Shown here: piece by piece, positions 35,018-44,192 of the stretch
Numbering within the stretch: position 1 is the first letter of the stretch
Layout of the letters: each line of letters begins with the position of its first letter
NCBI GenBank assembly: GCA_018110985.1
Contig: JAGAWT010000024.1
Coordinates: 1-64,000, forward strand
DNA from: Oscillospiraceae bacterium
GTDB lineage: Bacteria; Bacillota; Clostridia; Oscillospirales; Ruminococcaceae
DNA length: 64,000 nt
Reading direction: 5' to 3'
Position numbers and translations under genes: made by a program
The notes under the pieces: model-generated
The model's database searches: none
Seen by the model: the letters and a program-made list of their open reading frames with translations, nothing else
What the model was told of the DNA's origin: nothing

Positions 35018-35035
35018 CCGCAGGTCATATCTTCT
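35009..35035 (+). terminator. Hairpin at the ftsE stop codon
   Basis: 9-bp perfect stem (GATATGACC / GGTCATATC) with a 3-nt loop spanning the ftsE stop, followed by TTCTGTCTCT. It may attenuate transcription into ftsX. Confidence 0.45.
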
Positions 35036-35212
35036 GTCTCTCAGGAAGCAGATCCCGTGTTTTCGTTCATTTCGGGACACTGTCACACTGAGCGAAAGAC
35101 AGGCTGTGAAGACCCGACTTCTTTCCGGCGCTCTCCCCTTTCGGCGATCTCGGAAGGGCGGCTGTCCGGCATAAATTAAGTGAGGCAGCTCACAAGGAGA
35201 TCTTTTTAACAA

Positions 35213-36118
35213 ATGAGACTAAGCAGTATAGGCTACCTGATAAAGCAGGGAGCCGGAAATATCTGGCATAACAGGATAATGTCTATCGCTTCGTTCTGTA
35301 TAATGACGGTCTCGCTCCTGCTCATAGGCTTTACGGTCATTTTCTCCGCAAATGTCAATATGGTCATCAGCAGCGTTGAGGACAAGAATGAAGTTATCAT
35401 ATATATAAAGGACGGCACTCTTGAACAGGACATAGATGTTCTGGGCGAAAAGCTCAGTCAGACGCCAAATGTTTCAGCCGTCACTTTTTACTCAAAGGAA
35501 CAGGCCTTTGAAGATATAAAGAAGGACATGACAGATGCAGAGGAGATCTTCGGCTATCTGGGAGATGAAAGCCCTCTGCCTGATGCATACAGGATAAGGA
35601 TAACCGACATAGACAACATGAGCTCCACACTTATGACCATAGGCACCTATGAGAACATCGAAAAGGTAAAGGCACCCTATGACTTCGTAAATGTGCTCAC
35701 CGGTCTTAACACGGTCATCACCATAGTATGCTTTGTTATACTTGCCGCACTTATAGTGGTAAGCTTCGTAATAATCTCAAATGCCACAAGGGCAAGCGTG
35801 GATATACGCAAGCGTGAGATATCCATCATGAAGTTTGTGGGAGCCACCAACTCCTTCATAAAGATACCCTTCTTCATCGAGGGTCTCATAATGGGTCTGG
35901 TAGCAGGCGTTGTAGCCTATTTCCTTACATGGTTGGGCTATGACAGTCTTGTGAACATCCTCTCCTCGGAGACCACGCTTTTTGCCGCTATGGGCACCTC
36001 CGGGTTTATCCCTTTCAACACCTTCGCCCTTTATGTACTTGGGGGCTATGTACTCACAGGAGCCGTTATCAGTTCCGTGGGAACAGTGCTCAGCACCAGG
36101 AAGTATGTCAAGGTGTGA
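35213..36118 (+). CDS. ftsX: Cell-division permease-like protein FtsX
   Basis: 301 residues. One N-terminal membrane helix (~22-45), an extracytoplasmic domain (~50-165) and three C-terminal helices, with the conserved segment RKREISIMKFVGATNSFIKIPFFIEG (core ISIMKFVGATNSFI). It transmits FtsE ATP hydrolysis to outside hydrolases through its first extracellular loop. AAGGAGATC is upstream at a rather long spacing. The coiled-coil M23 peptidase gene follows after 178 nt and is the likely partner. Confidence 0.92.
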   Translation: MRLSSIGYLIKQGAGNIWHNRIMSIASFCIMTVSLLLIGFTVIFSANVNMVISSVEDKNEVIIYIKDGTLEQDIDVLGEKLSQTPNVSAVTFYSKEQAFEDIKKDMTDAEEIFGYLGDESPLPDAYRIRITDIDNMSSTLMTIGTYENIEKVKAPYDFVNVLTGLNTVITIVCFVILAALIVVSFVIISNATRASVDIRKREISIMKFVGATNSFIKIPFFIEGLIMGLVAGVVAYFLTWLGYDSLVNILSSETTLFAAMGTSGFIPFNTFALYVLGGYVLTGAVISSVGTVLSTRKYVKV

Positions 36119-36296
36119 CGGAGCTTTCGGATCCCGGACAGACAGATATATACCGATATTGTATATCACAGCCGCTGCGTGTTTCTTTTGATGCAGCACA
36201 GCGGCCGAAGAAAGAAAAGTATCGACATTATGTTGACACATCTTTTTGAAGTAAAATGTGCTTTGCACATTTAAAGCGAAAGGAATGGTCTTACAG

Positions 36297-37994
36297 ATGG
36301 ATCGCACAAAAAGAGCAGCGAATGTCCGCAAAAAGCTGCTTGCGGTAGCCGTGTCGGGGTTTATCTCCCTTTCGGCATTCACATATTTTGCCCCCGTGAG
36401 GGTGGGCGCAGATTTCACATCGGAGATCGCCGAGCTTGAAGCTAAGCAGTCCGAGCTGGCAGGTGAAAGAGCAGAACTGGAACAAAAGCTCCGTTCCTTT
36501 GAGGAAAGCGCACGGGAAAGTGCGGAATACATGGAGCTTTACAATGAGAAGATGAAAAAGCAGGAGGCTGAGATCCGCAACATCAAGGAACAGATAGGTC
36601 TTCTCAACATAAGAATAGAAAGCATCAGCGGTATGGTCAAGGACAAAAAAGCCGAGATCGATACCGATATAGTGGAATTCAAAAAGAGGATCCGCACCAT
36701 CTATATGGAAGGGAACGACAGCATGGCGTCCATCCTGGTGGGTTCCGTTGATTTCTACGACATACTCATGCGCTCGGAGCTGATGGAAAGAGTTTCGAGA
36801 CATGACAAGGAAATGATAGATTCTCTCAGGGAAAAGATCCTTACTCTCAATTCCGAAAAGGAAGAGCTGGAGCAGTCCATGACCGCTCTTGAGGATAAAA
36901 GGACACAGGCTGAGTCGATCCTGGAGGATCTTAAAGACACCTACAACAACCACGCCGACATGAAAGCCTATTATGAGGCGGCTGCCGAGGCTCAGAGGGA
37001 AAAGACCGATGAGATGAGGGAGCAGGAGGCGGAATTTGAGGATGAGCTGCAGGCATTTATCCGTGCCCAGCAGGAGGAAAACGACAAGCTCCGTGAGGAG
37101 CAGGAGGCACGGCGCCGTGCCGAGCGTGAGGAACAGGAGCGCATAGAAAGAGAACGGCGTGAAGAAGAAGAACGTGCCGAAAGAGAAAAGGAAGAGGAGC
37201 AGAGAAGGATACGTGCCGAAAGGCTCCAGCGCCAGGCAGATCAGCAGGAGGCACAGCGTCTGAAGGAGCAGGAGTCCCGTCAGCGCCTTGTGGATGAAGC
37301 CGAAGCCGCCATGGAGGAGGAACGCAGGCTGGAGGAAGAAAGGAAAGCCGCAGAGGCCGCAGGCACCAACTACGGCGACAGCTATTCCGACCAGTTCCAG
37401 GATCCGTCCTCTTATCGTGAACCTATAAGCGAAGATACACCCTCCTTTGAGGAAAAGGAGTTTGACGACAGCAGCTTTGAGGATCTTGAGGAATTCCGCC
37501 GGGAGGAAGAGGAAAGAAACGAGCCTCAGCCCCGGTATGAAGAAGAAGATTACGACACCTACAGCTATGATTCTTCCTCCGCAGGCTCTGTCAGCATGGT
37601 CTGGCCCTGCCCCAATGTCTACAACATGACTGACGGCTACGGTCACAGAACGGTCGATGAGGAGGGCGGTGCAGGAGAATTCCACAAGGGTATAGACATC
37701 ACCAAGCCCGGATGTGCGGGTGAGGACATAGTAGCCGCAGCTTCCGGGACCGTCATAACCGCCAGCAACACAGGAAACGGCTATGGTATACACGTTATCA
37801 TAGATCACGGCGGGAAGCTCTCCACCCTTTACGGACATATGTCCGACTGCGTTGTGAATGTGGGCGACTATGTGGAGCAGGGACAGCTCATAGGCTATAT
37901 AGGCTGCACAGGTCAGGCCTACGGCAACCATCTCCATTTTGAAGTAAGAGTGAACGGTCAGCACACCGATCCTCTGAACTATGTAAGTATGTAA
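36297..37994 (+). CDS. Secreted coiled-coil M23 peptidase (EnvC/CwlO-like partner of FtsEX)
   Basis: 565 residues. Signal peptide (1-~35), a long coiled coil (~40-260) and a very charged Glu/Arg-rich stretch (~260-360). A low-complexity acidic/Tyr linker precedes a C-terminal LytM/M23 domain (~440-565). Catalytic zinc residues are intact: HKGID (His463, Asp467) and HLHFEV (His545, His547), so it should be an active endopeptidase, unlike degenerate EnvC. The architecture of coiled coil plus hydrolase next to ftsEX is that of EnvC, PcsB and CwlO systems, where FtsX recruits and activates the hydrolase. ATG 36297 has AAAGGA upstream. Confidence 0.9.
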   Translation: MDRTKRAANVRKKLLAVAVSGFISLSAFTYFAPVRVGADFTSEIAELEAKQSELAGERAELEQKLRSFEESARESAEYMELYNEKMKKQEAEIRNIKEQIGLLNIRIESISGMVKDKKAEIDTDIVEFKKRIRTIYMEGNDSMASILVGSVDFYDILMRSELMERVSRHDKEMIDSLREKILTLNSEKEELEQSMTALEDKRTQAESILEDLKDTYNNHADMKAYYEAAAEAQREKTDEMREQEAEFEDELQAFIRAQQEENDKLREEQEARRRAEREEQERIERERREEEERAEREKEEEQRRIRAERLQRQADQQEAQRLKEQESRQRLVDEAEAAMEEERRLEEERKAAEAAGTNYGDSYSDQFQDPSSYREPISEDTPSFEEKEFDDSSFEDLEEFRREEEERNEPQPRYEEEDYDTYSYDSSSAGSVSMVWPCPNVYNMTDGYGHRTVDEEGGAGEFHKGIDITKPGCAGEDIVAAASGTVITASNTGNGYGIHVIIDHGGKLSTLYGHMSDCVVNVGDYVEQGQLIGYIGCTGQAYGNHLHFEVRVNGQHTDPLNYVSM

Positions 37995-38000
37995 ACATAT

Positions 38001-38040
38001 GACCTGTACACGGCTGCACTGCCTGTACAGGTCTGTTTTG
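38001..38040 (+). terminator. Terminator after the M23 peptidase gene
   Basis: 10-bp perfect stem (GACCTGTACA / TGTACAGGTC, 38001-38010 with 38024-38033), then TGTTTTG. The remainder of the 320-nt gap holds the next promoter. Confidence 0.75.
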
Positions 38041-38177
38041 TGCATACACCGCCCCCGAAACATTATGCGCAGGCTGTATGTTTCTCAGCATTGCACAAAA
38101 TGAGCTGAACTGACAGCTAAATTAACCTGTTTTTGCTCTTCAATCGTCAAAAAAACTAAATTTTATTGATAATATGC

Positions 38178-38206
38178 TTGACATTTCAGAAAAAATATAG
38201 TAATAT
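38178..38206 (+). promoter_or_regulatory. Promoter of the kinase/vWA/PP2C cluster
   Basis: TTGACA (38178-38183), 17-nt spacer, TAATAT (38201-38206). It is the only good promoter seen for the five-gene run up to the terminator at 43933. Confidence 0.8.
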
Positions 38207-38315
38207 AGTATCTATAATAGATGAATTGTGTGAAGAATTGCGACTGACAATATCTTTACACTTACTCTGTCAGGATAAAATACACCGAGAACGGTAATGT
38301 CAGGAGAGTAGTATT

Positions 38316-39383
38316 ATGCAATGTGAAAGCTGTCATGCTGAATTTGAATCCAATCTGTTTTCATGCCCTGAGTGCGGCGCACCTGTATTGCAGACTATCG
38401 CAGGCTTTGACAGCACCAAAGAGATACAGAGGAAAATGAAGCATATGCACGATGAGTACGGCGATGAGCTGGTCATCGACCGCAAAAAGTTCATTTCCCT
38501 TATACACGACTTTCTGCCGGAGTACGAAAAGGAACGCAGACTGCTGATATTTGTCTACAAGGTGGGCATTTTAAGGCTGATGTTCAAGGAAGGGAACAAG
38601 CCGGGCGGCAACAGAGAGATCGCCACCATGAGGGCGAAGAGCCTCCTGCTCTCCGATCTCTTCCTTTCCGAAGCGGCATCGGAGTTTGTAGTCGCATGCT
38701 ACACATATATGCTCGGCTGGCCTTTTGAAGCAAAGCTGAGAGTCCCGGAGCGGGACGGCACCGAGGTGGAGGAAGAGGAAGAAAAGCAGCCTCGCAGACC
38801 CCTCAATATCGACGAAATGACATTCTATCCCGTAGATGCATTCTGGTACAGGCTCAGACCCAATGTGGTGCTGAAGGACGGATACACCAAGATAGAGAGC
38901 TTTTCCTTTGACGGGTTTACGGGTATCAGAACTGTAAAGCTCCCGGATACTCTGCTTGCCATAGGTGAGTATGCCTTCTCCGGCTGCAAGAATCTAAAGG
39001 GGCTCGAACTTCCCGAAACTATGAAGATAATCAGGCAGGGTGCCTTCTCCGGCTGCTCCAGCCTGTCCTATGTAAAGATACCCAAGGGCATCCTTGAGAT
39101 AGAGGATCACACCTTTGAATTCTGCACAAGCCTTGAAACGGTGGAGATCCCGCCCAGTGTCGGTTCCATCGGATCGGCAGCCTTCTCAGGCTGCGAGAAG
39201 CTGAAAAAGCTGCTCATGCCCGACAGTATCAAGTTTATAGATGATGATGCTTTTTCCTATTGTCCGGAGCTCGTTATCACCTGCTATGAAAATTCCTATG
39301 TACACAAATACTGCATAGCCAACGGCATAGAGGTAGAGACCACTCAGAAGGGCATAGAGCTCAACAAGAAGCGTCGCTTGTAA
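38316..39383 (+). CDS. Zinc-ribbon and LRR_5 (BspA-like) protein
   Basis: 355 residues. N-terminal zinc ribbon (CESCHAEF, SCPECGAP; residues 3-21), a helical middle (~35-150) with an acidic EEEEE stretch, then about five BspA-type leucine-rich repeats (~185-330: LLAIGEYAFSGCKNLKGLEL and similar, pattern I...AFSGC..L..I.IP). BspA repeats are mostly on secreted proteins, but here there is no signal peptide and a zinc ribbon instead, so it is probably a cytoplasmic scaffold or sensor. SD GGAGAG lies 7 nt before the ATG. First gene of the kinase cluster; 58 nt to the kinase gene. Confidence 0.82.
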   Translation: MQCESCHAEFESNLFSCPECGAPVLQTIAGFDSTKEIQRKMKHMHDEYGDELVIDRKKFISLIHDFLPEYEKERRLLIFVYKVGILRLMFKEGNKPGGNREIATMRAKSLLLSDLFLSEAASEFVVACYTYMLGWPFEAKLRVPERDGTEVEEEEEKQPRRPLNIDEMTFYPVDAFWYRLRPNVVLKDGYTKIESFSFDGFTGIRTVKLPDTLLAIGEYAFSGCKNLKGLELPETMKIIRQGAFSGCSSLSYVKIPKGILEIEDHTFEFCTSLETVEIPPSVGSIGSAAFSGCEKLKKLLMPDSIKFIDDDAFSYCPELVITCYENSYVHKYCIANGIEVETTQKGIELNKKRRL

Positions 39384-39441
39384 TTTTTTCGGTTAAGTTA
39401 TATCAAGGCGGGCCGCAACGACCTGCTTGAGGAGGATATTG

Positions 39442-40788
39442 ATGGTTGAGTTAAAAATTGGCCAGGAAGTCGAAATGGAGTACGGCGGCAAGGCCAAAGT
39501 AATCAATGAGATCGGCAGAGGCGGACAGGGTATCGTTTATCTTGTAGAGTTCAACGGTATGAAGTGGGCTCTCAAATGGTATGACGTAGACAAGATCAAG
39601 CGTCCCAAGGACTTCAGGAAGAATATAAAGGACAACATCAACGACGGTGCTCCTTCAAATAAGTTCCTGTGGCCCAAGTACCTCACCAAGGAGAATGAGG
39701 ACGGCACATTCGGTTACCTTATGGAACTCAAGCCCGCAAGCTTTGATTCCTTTGTGGATATCCTCAACACCTACAAGCTTGAAGTCGATCCCCAGACAGG
39801 CAGAGCCGTAAAGAGGCCCGTAAGGTTCACAAACCTTTACGCAATGGTAACTGCGGTCATCAACATAGTAAACGCATTCAGACAGCTCCACCGTGCAGGT
39901 AAGAGCTATCAGGACCTGAACGACGGCGGTTTCTTCATAAATGTGAACACCGGTGCCGTACTTGTCTGCGACTGCGACAATATCGCTCCCGACGGCTCCA
40001 ACTTCGGCATAGGCGGTAAGCCCGGCTATATGGCTCCCGAGATCGTAAGAGGCGTAGCGAAGCCCAATGTTCAGACGGATAAATATTCCCTTGCGGTAGT
40101 TCTTTTCAAGCTCCTTTTCAGAGGCGACCCGATGGAGGGCGAAAAGGTGGTAAAGGACATCTGCCTGACAGAATCCTCCGAGCTCAAGCACTACGGTCAG
40201 AACGCAGTTTTTGTATACGATCCCAACGATGCGTCCAACAGACCCGTAAGGGGGATCCACGACAATGTTATCAAATTCTGGAGACTTTATCCGGACTACA
40301 TAAAGGATGCTTTCATCCAGTCCTTTACGGTAGGTCTTTCCGAGCCCAACAAGAGGATCATTGAGAACGAGTGGCAGAAGCTCTTCATCAGGCTCCGCTC
40401 GGAGATCATCATGTGCGGCTGCGGCAGAACGAATTTCACATCCATGTTCGTAAAGACAGACGAAAAGACATATCGCTGCCCCAAGTGCGGCATGGAATTC
40501 TCCTCTCTCGGCTTCTCCGACAGGGACTACCGTATGCCCCTGTACCTCGGATGCAGGTTCTACGAGTGCGAGATAGACAAGGATTCCGATGATTTCCTGG
40601 CAGTAGCCGGAGAGCTTGTTGAAAACAAGGTGAAGGCGGGACTTCTGGGTATCAAGAACACCTCCGGAAAGACATGGAAGGTAAAGATGCCCGACGGAAA
40701 CAACTATGAGATCTCACCGGGTAAGGGCTTCCCCGTATGGCCCGGTCTTGAGATAGATTTTGGCAGCGGAATACAGGCGAAGATCTGA
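39442..40788 (+). CDS. Divergent protein kinase with C-terminal zinc ribbon (TerY-P-type)
   Basis: 448 residues. Kinase fold ~1-310: glycine loop GRGGQGIV (25-32), Lys45 in WALKW, catalytic loop SYQDLNDGG in place of HRDLKxxN (Asp158 kept, canonical Asn replaced by Gly), CDCD at 176-179 in place of DFG, and the MAPE motif (197-200). A zinc ribbon follows (Cys325, Cys327, Cys346, Cys349), then a beta-rich C-terminal segment (~395-448) ending in FGSGIQAKI. This matches the kinases of TerY-P triads, which sit beside a vWA protein and a PP2C phosphatase as here. The start at 39442 has GGAGG 6 nt upstream. Activity is plausible but not certain given the altered motifs. Confidence 0.85.
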   Translation: MVELKIGQEVEMEYGGKAKVINEIGRGGQGIVYLVEFNGMKWALKWYDVDKIKRPKDFRKNIKDNINDGAPSNKFLWPKYLTKENEDGTFGYLMELKPASFDSFVDILNTYKLEVDPQTGRAVKRPVRFTNLYAMVTAVINIVNAFRQLHRAGKSYQDLNDGGFFINVNTGAVLVCDCDNIAPDGSNFGIGGKPGYMAPEIVRGVAKPNVQTDKYSLAVVLFKLLFRGDPMEGEKVVKDICLTESSELKHYGQNAVFVYDPNDASNRPVRGIHDNVIKFWRLYPDYIKDAFIQSFTVGLSEPNKRIIENEWQKLFIRLRSEIIMCGCGRTNFTSMFVKTDEKTYRCPKCGMEFSSLGFSDRDYRMPLYLGCRFYECEIDKDSDDFLAVAGELVENKVKAGLLGIKNTSGKTWKVKMPDGNNYEISPGKGFPVWPGLEIDFGSGIQAKI

Positions 40789-40851
40789 GACGGTGCCCTT
40801 TTAAAGCTGAAAAGCTATTACTTGTAAATAAATGACAAGGAGAGTTTTTAT

Positions 40852-41688
40852 ATGAGCAAGAAAAATAATGATGCGGCAGAAAAGGAGATCACCACTGCAG
40901 CACAGGCCGATCTGGATGACGATCTTCTGGATTTTGACGATGACGATCCCCTGTCCGCTACAAGCGTTTCCAAAAAGAGCCTTGTTATCTTTTTCCTTAT
41001 AGATACATCCGGCTCCATGAGAGGAAAGAAAATAGGTGAGCTCAATACCGTTATGGAGGAGCTTATCCCCGAGATCAGAAGAGTGGGCGAGGCTGATACC
41101 GATGTTAAGGTCGCAGTCCTCACATTCTCTACCGATGTTACATGGATGTACTCCGAGCCTATCTCCATCGAGGATTTTGAATGGTCAAGGCTGAGAGCGG
41201 ACGGCGTTACCAGCATGGGTGAAGCTTTCAAGGAGCTTTCTTCAAGAATGTCAAGAAACAGCTACCTCAACTCCCCCTCCCTTTCCTTCGCACCCGTTAT
41301 ATTCCTTATGACAGACGGTTATCCTTCCGATGACTACAAGGCAGGCCTTGAGGCACTCCAGGCTAATTCCTGGTACAAGTTCGGTCTGAAGGCTGCTCTT
41401 GGTATAGGAAGCGAAGCAAACGACGATATGCTGGCAGAGTTTACCGGCACAAAGGATACGGTCGTTCATGCTTACTCCGGCGGACAGCTGGCTCAGATGA
41501 TAAAGGTCGTAGCCGTTACCGCATCTCAGATCGGTTCCAAGTCCATGACCCTTTCCGATGAGACCAACGAAGAGCTTGGTGCAGAGGATGTATTCGCCGC
41601 CAAGCAGAAGCTCCTGGGTCAGCAGATACAGGAATTTATAAATAATCAGGACGAGGCAGACACGGTTTCCTTCGACACCGGTTGGTGA
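40852..41688 (+). CDS. vWA-domain protein (TerY-like)
   Basis: 278 residues. A charged, Asp-rich N-tail (1-42) is followed by a von Willebrand A domain with an intact MIDAS: IDTSGSMRG (Asp51, Ser53, Ser55), a DGVTSMGEAF threonine loop and LMTDGYPSDD. Similar to TerY of tellurite/stress clusters. In TerY-P systems the vWA protein partners the kinase and phosphatase, perhaps as metal-dependent adaptor or substrate. The C-terminal ~45 residues (~230-278) are acidic and outside the vWA fold. 63 nt after the kinase gene; the AAGGAG SD lies upstream. Confidence 0.9.
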   Translation: MSKKNNDAAEKEITTAAQADLDDDLLDFDDDDPLSATSVSKKSLVIFFLIDTSGSMRGKKIGELNTVMEELIPEIRRVGEADTDVKVAVLTFSTDVTWMYSEPISIEDFEWSRLRADGVTSMGEAFKELSSRMSRNSYLNSPSLSFAPVIFLMTDGYPSDDYKAGLEALQANSWYKFGLKAALGIGSEANDDMLAEFTGTKDTVVHAYSGGQLAQMIKVVAVTASQIGSKSMTLSDETNEELGAEDVFAAKQKLLGQQIQEFINNQDEADTVSFDTGW

Positions 41689-41733
41689 TCCGTACCCAGA
41701 CTCACCCTATAAATCGTTGAAGGGAGCTTATAT

Positions 41734-42663
41734 ATGTTCAACGCATTCAGCCATTCTGTAAGAGGTGCCAGCCACGAGAAAAGAGACCTTGTGTGTCAGG
41801 ATGCCTCCTCGTGCAGACCGGGCGACAGGTATGCTGTGGCCGTCGTAGCAGACGGACACGGCAGCAAAAAGCATTTCAGGAGCAACTTCGGGTCACAGTT
41901 TGCGGTGGAGGCTACTCTTGAGACTATTGACCGCTTTTATGAGGATGCGGATTCCTTTGAGCAGGAATTTCCCAAGAACCATAAGATGGTCATTAAGAAT
42001 ATCGAAAAGCAGATAATCTCCGTCTGGAACGAAAAGGTAAAGGCTCATCTGGAGGCAAACCCTGTTACCGTAGCGGAGAAGAAGGTATTTTCCGACAAGG
42101 AGTTTGCGGATATATCCCCCGAATCTTACTACGGCACCACCCTCGTAGCTGCGGTGGCAGGAAAAGGCTATACCTTCGGCATACAGATAGGAGACGGCTC
42201 TCTTGTAGCTATTTTCGAGGACGGTCGGGCTGTGGAGCCGATGAACTATGATGAATCTGCGCCTGCGAACGTGACCTCCTCCATGTGTAATGCAAACGCA
42301 TCCGGCTACTTCAACAGTTTTTATGTTGAGGGCAGGAAACTCATCGCACTTTTTGCATCCACCGACGGTCTGTATACCACCTTTGCCAATGAGCATGATT
42401 TCCAGGACTATCATGTAATACTTGCAAGCAAGCTCGACGACATAGAGACCTTCAAGCAGATAGCCGTAAAGAATATCACAAAGCGTTCAAGATTCGGAAC
42501 GGAGGATGATATATCTCTGTCCTGTGTTTTCGATGAAGAAATGGTAAAGGCTAACATAGATCTTCTGAAGGAGACCATAGAAAGCAACAAGAAGAAGGCA
42601 GCAGAGAGGAAATCCGAGCTGCTTTCCAAGAAAAACATAAAGGCAGCTATGCAGGACGACTGA
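41734..42663 (+). CDS. PP2C-type phosphatase of the kinase/vWA cluster
   Basis: 309 residues. PP2C motifs: SHEKRDLVCQDASS near the start, VAVVADGHGSKKH (metal Asp/Gly), a YYGTTLVAAV strand, QIGDGSLVAIF, ASTDGLYTTF and GTEDDISLS. It belongs to the PP2C_2 group often found with TerY-like vWA genes. A Lys/Glu-rich C-terminal helix (~265-309) is extra. It would reverse the phosphorylation made by the neighbouring kinase. AAGGGAG lies before the ATG. Confidence 0.9.
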   Translation: MFNAFSHSVRGASHEKRDLVCQDASSCRPGDRYAVAVVADGHGSKKHFRSNFGSQFAVEATLETIDRFYEDADSFEQEFPKNHKMVIKNIEKQIISVWNEKVKAHLEANPVTVAEKKVFSDKEFADISPESYYGTTLVAAVAGKGYTFGIQIGDGSLVAIFEDGRAVEPMNYDESAPANVTSSMCNANASGYFNSFYVEGRKLIALFASTDGLYTTFANEHDFQDYHVILASKLDDIETFKQIAVKNITKRSRFGTEDDISLSCVFDEEMVKANIDLLKETIESNKKKAAERKSELLSKKNIKAAMQDD

Positions 42664-42769
42664 GAGGCAGCCATACTTTAGGGTGCCACTCAACATTATG
42701 TTTATCTTGTTCCCGGTCCTCTCCGGGAAATGGGGATAATAAGTTTTACAGAAAGGAAACTGTTGGCTT

Positions 42770-43924
42770 ATGGAAATCAGTGCATTTTACAATATTGCCA
42801 AGGAATATGCGGAAACCCTCAAAAAGGAAAGACCCGATGCTGTTTCCGGTGAGGGCGCACAGATCGCTCTCATACTTACCGCAAATAAAGAAATGATAAC
42901 CGGTACTACCGGTGTGAGGATCTCAAAGGATGTAGCGGAGACTGTCAGCGCCGCCGAAAATGCGGTCAGCTATCTTGCAGCATCCGGAAAGAACAAGGCC
43001 GAGCAGTTCATCGTTGTGAACTTTTCCGACCTTAGTGTGGCAGAGGCTCCTTCTGATGCTCTCCAGCTCCTTTACAAAATAACTCCCGATAACGAGAAGT
43101 GCCGTGTCTGTGTTTCCGAGCAGGAGGACAAGGCAGCATCCGAGATCGCAGCTCCTGAAAAAGCAGATCTTGGCGCTCCCGCAGAGTTTGTAAGCGGATT
43201 TGATTTCGACGAGTCCAATCCTTTCTTTGAGCCTGAAACAGATGAAGCTCCTCAGCCCTCTGTGGCTCATCCCAACACCGCCGATCCCAAGTTCCTCTAC
43301 AACCAGCCCTCCCAGTCTCAGACAGATGTCAACGGGTTCCAGAACGCTGCACCTCAGGCACAGGGCTATCCTCAGCAGGGCGGCTATCCCGGTCAGCCTC
43401 AGGGCTATCCTCAGCAGGGCGGCTATCCCGGTCAGCCCCAGGGTTATCCCCAGCAGGGCAGCTATCCCGGTCAGCCCCAGGGTTATCCCATGCAGGGCGG
43501 TTATCCCGGTCAGCCCCAGGGTTATCCTCAGCAGGGCTTCAGAGCAGGCGGCGGCTACAACGCACAGCCTATACAGGGCGGCTTCCAGGCAGGACAGACC
43601 CGTTCCACTTATCTGGGCGGCGGTACTGCACAGACTGCTAATGCCAGCAGGACAGCAGGCTCTGTAATGCTCCCCAATGTAGGCGGCGGCAGCGCATATG
43701 AAGCGAGTGCAATGCTTTCCCAGTCTCTGGGCGGCAGCGGCGGTGCCTTCAAGAAGAGGTTTGCCAACTTCGTGGGCGACGACGACGAAGAGGATATAGA
43801 TGATATAATGAATGACGGCGGCGATGACAGCAACAACGCCACCATGTCCAGAGACGAGCTGAGAAAGCGTGCTGCAGAGCAGAAAAAGCTGGCAAAGCAG
43901 ATCTCCAAGGATAAGAACAGATAA
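42770..43924 (+). CDS. Uncharacterised protein with [13 protein letters not shown] tandem repeats
   Basis: 384 residues, last in the kinase cluster. The N-terminal ~125 residues are a compact alpha/beta domain ([19 protein letters not shown]... and [20 protein letters not shown]) that I cannot place. A low-complexity middle holds about 4.5 copies of a 13-residue repeat (consensus [13 protein letters not shown], ~198-256) and Gly/Ala-rich sequence. A basic/acidic C-terminal helix (~345-384) ends [17 protein letters not shown]. Repeats of this type are flexible and can self-associate or serve as adaptor arms; Thr and Ser around them could be kinase targets. No signal peptide. Confidence 0.75.
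   Translation: MEISAFYNIAKEYAETLKKERPDAVSGEGAQIALILTANKEMITGTTGVRISKDVAETVSAAENAVSYLAASGKNKAEQFIVVNFSDLSVAEAPSDALQLLYKITPDNEKCRVCVSEQEDKAASEIAAPEKADLGAPAEFVSGFDFDESNPFFEPETDEAPQPSVAHPNTADPKFLYNQPSQSQTDVNGFQNAAPQAQGYPQQGGYPGQPQGYPQQGGYPGQPQGYPQQGSYPGQPQGYPMQGGYPGQPQGYPQQGFRAGGGYNAQPIQGGFQAGQTRSTYLGGGTAQTANASRTAGSVMLPNVGGGSAYEASAMLSQSLGGSGGAFKKRFANFVGDDDEEDIDDIMNDGGDDSNNATMSRDELRKRAAEQKKLAKQISKDKNR
43361..43540 (+). repeat. 39-bp tandem repeats (coding)
   Basis: Four full in-frame 39-bp units (43361-43399, 43400-43438, 43439-43477, 43478-43516) and a partial fifth encode the [13 protein letters not shown] motif. The units differ mainly at third codon positions. Confidence 0.9.
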
Positions 43925-43932
43925 AACAGATA

Positions 43933-43963
43933 AAAGAGCCGGTCTGCAAGCCGGCTCTTTTTT
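43933..43963 (+). terminator. Terminator of the kinase/vWA/PP2C cluster
   Basis: 10-bp perfect stem (43933-43942 with 43951-43960) and an 8-nt loop; the right arm runs into TTTTTT. Confidence 0.92.
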
Positions 43964-44127
43964 GAGTTATTTAGCAAAGAAACTGCTGTCCAAAAAAGAT
44001 CACCGGCATTTTGTCTGTATGAGAGTAATTGCAGACCCGAAAGCGCAGGCCGCACTTGTTACATACTTTTAAGCTATTATGAATTTTTCTTTGCAATATA
44101 TGTAATTTTTCTATATAAATATCATTA

Positions 44128-44156
44128 TTGACAATCCCCTGTCATTGTGATATAAT
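44128..44156 (+). promoter_or_regulatory. valS promoter
   Basis: TTGACA (44128-44133), 17-nt spacer, TATAAT (44151-44156), with TGTGA before the -10. Only about 30 nt lie between the expected transcription start and the ATG, so there is no room for a T-box. Confidence 0.9.
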
Positions 44157-44192
44157 CTATTACGTATGATTATTTCCAAAGGGGATATTGTT

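Noticed and set aside
36291-38063. 590-codon open frame on the minus strand opposite the M23 peptidase gene
   Set aside because: It is a shadow created by the Glu/Arg-rich coding strand. The plus-strand gene has a signal peptide, catalytic motifs and an SD; the minus frame is repetitive hydrophobic sequence without a start signal.
43361-43540. CRISPR-like array
   Set aside because: The 39-bp units are contiguous, in frame and coding, without spacers.
44157-44192. Possible T-box leader for valS
   Set aside because: The promoter leaves only about 30 nt before the start codon, far too short for a T-box.
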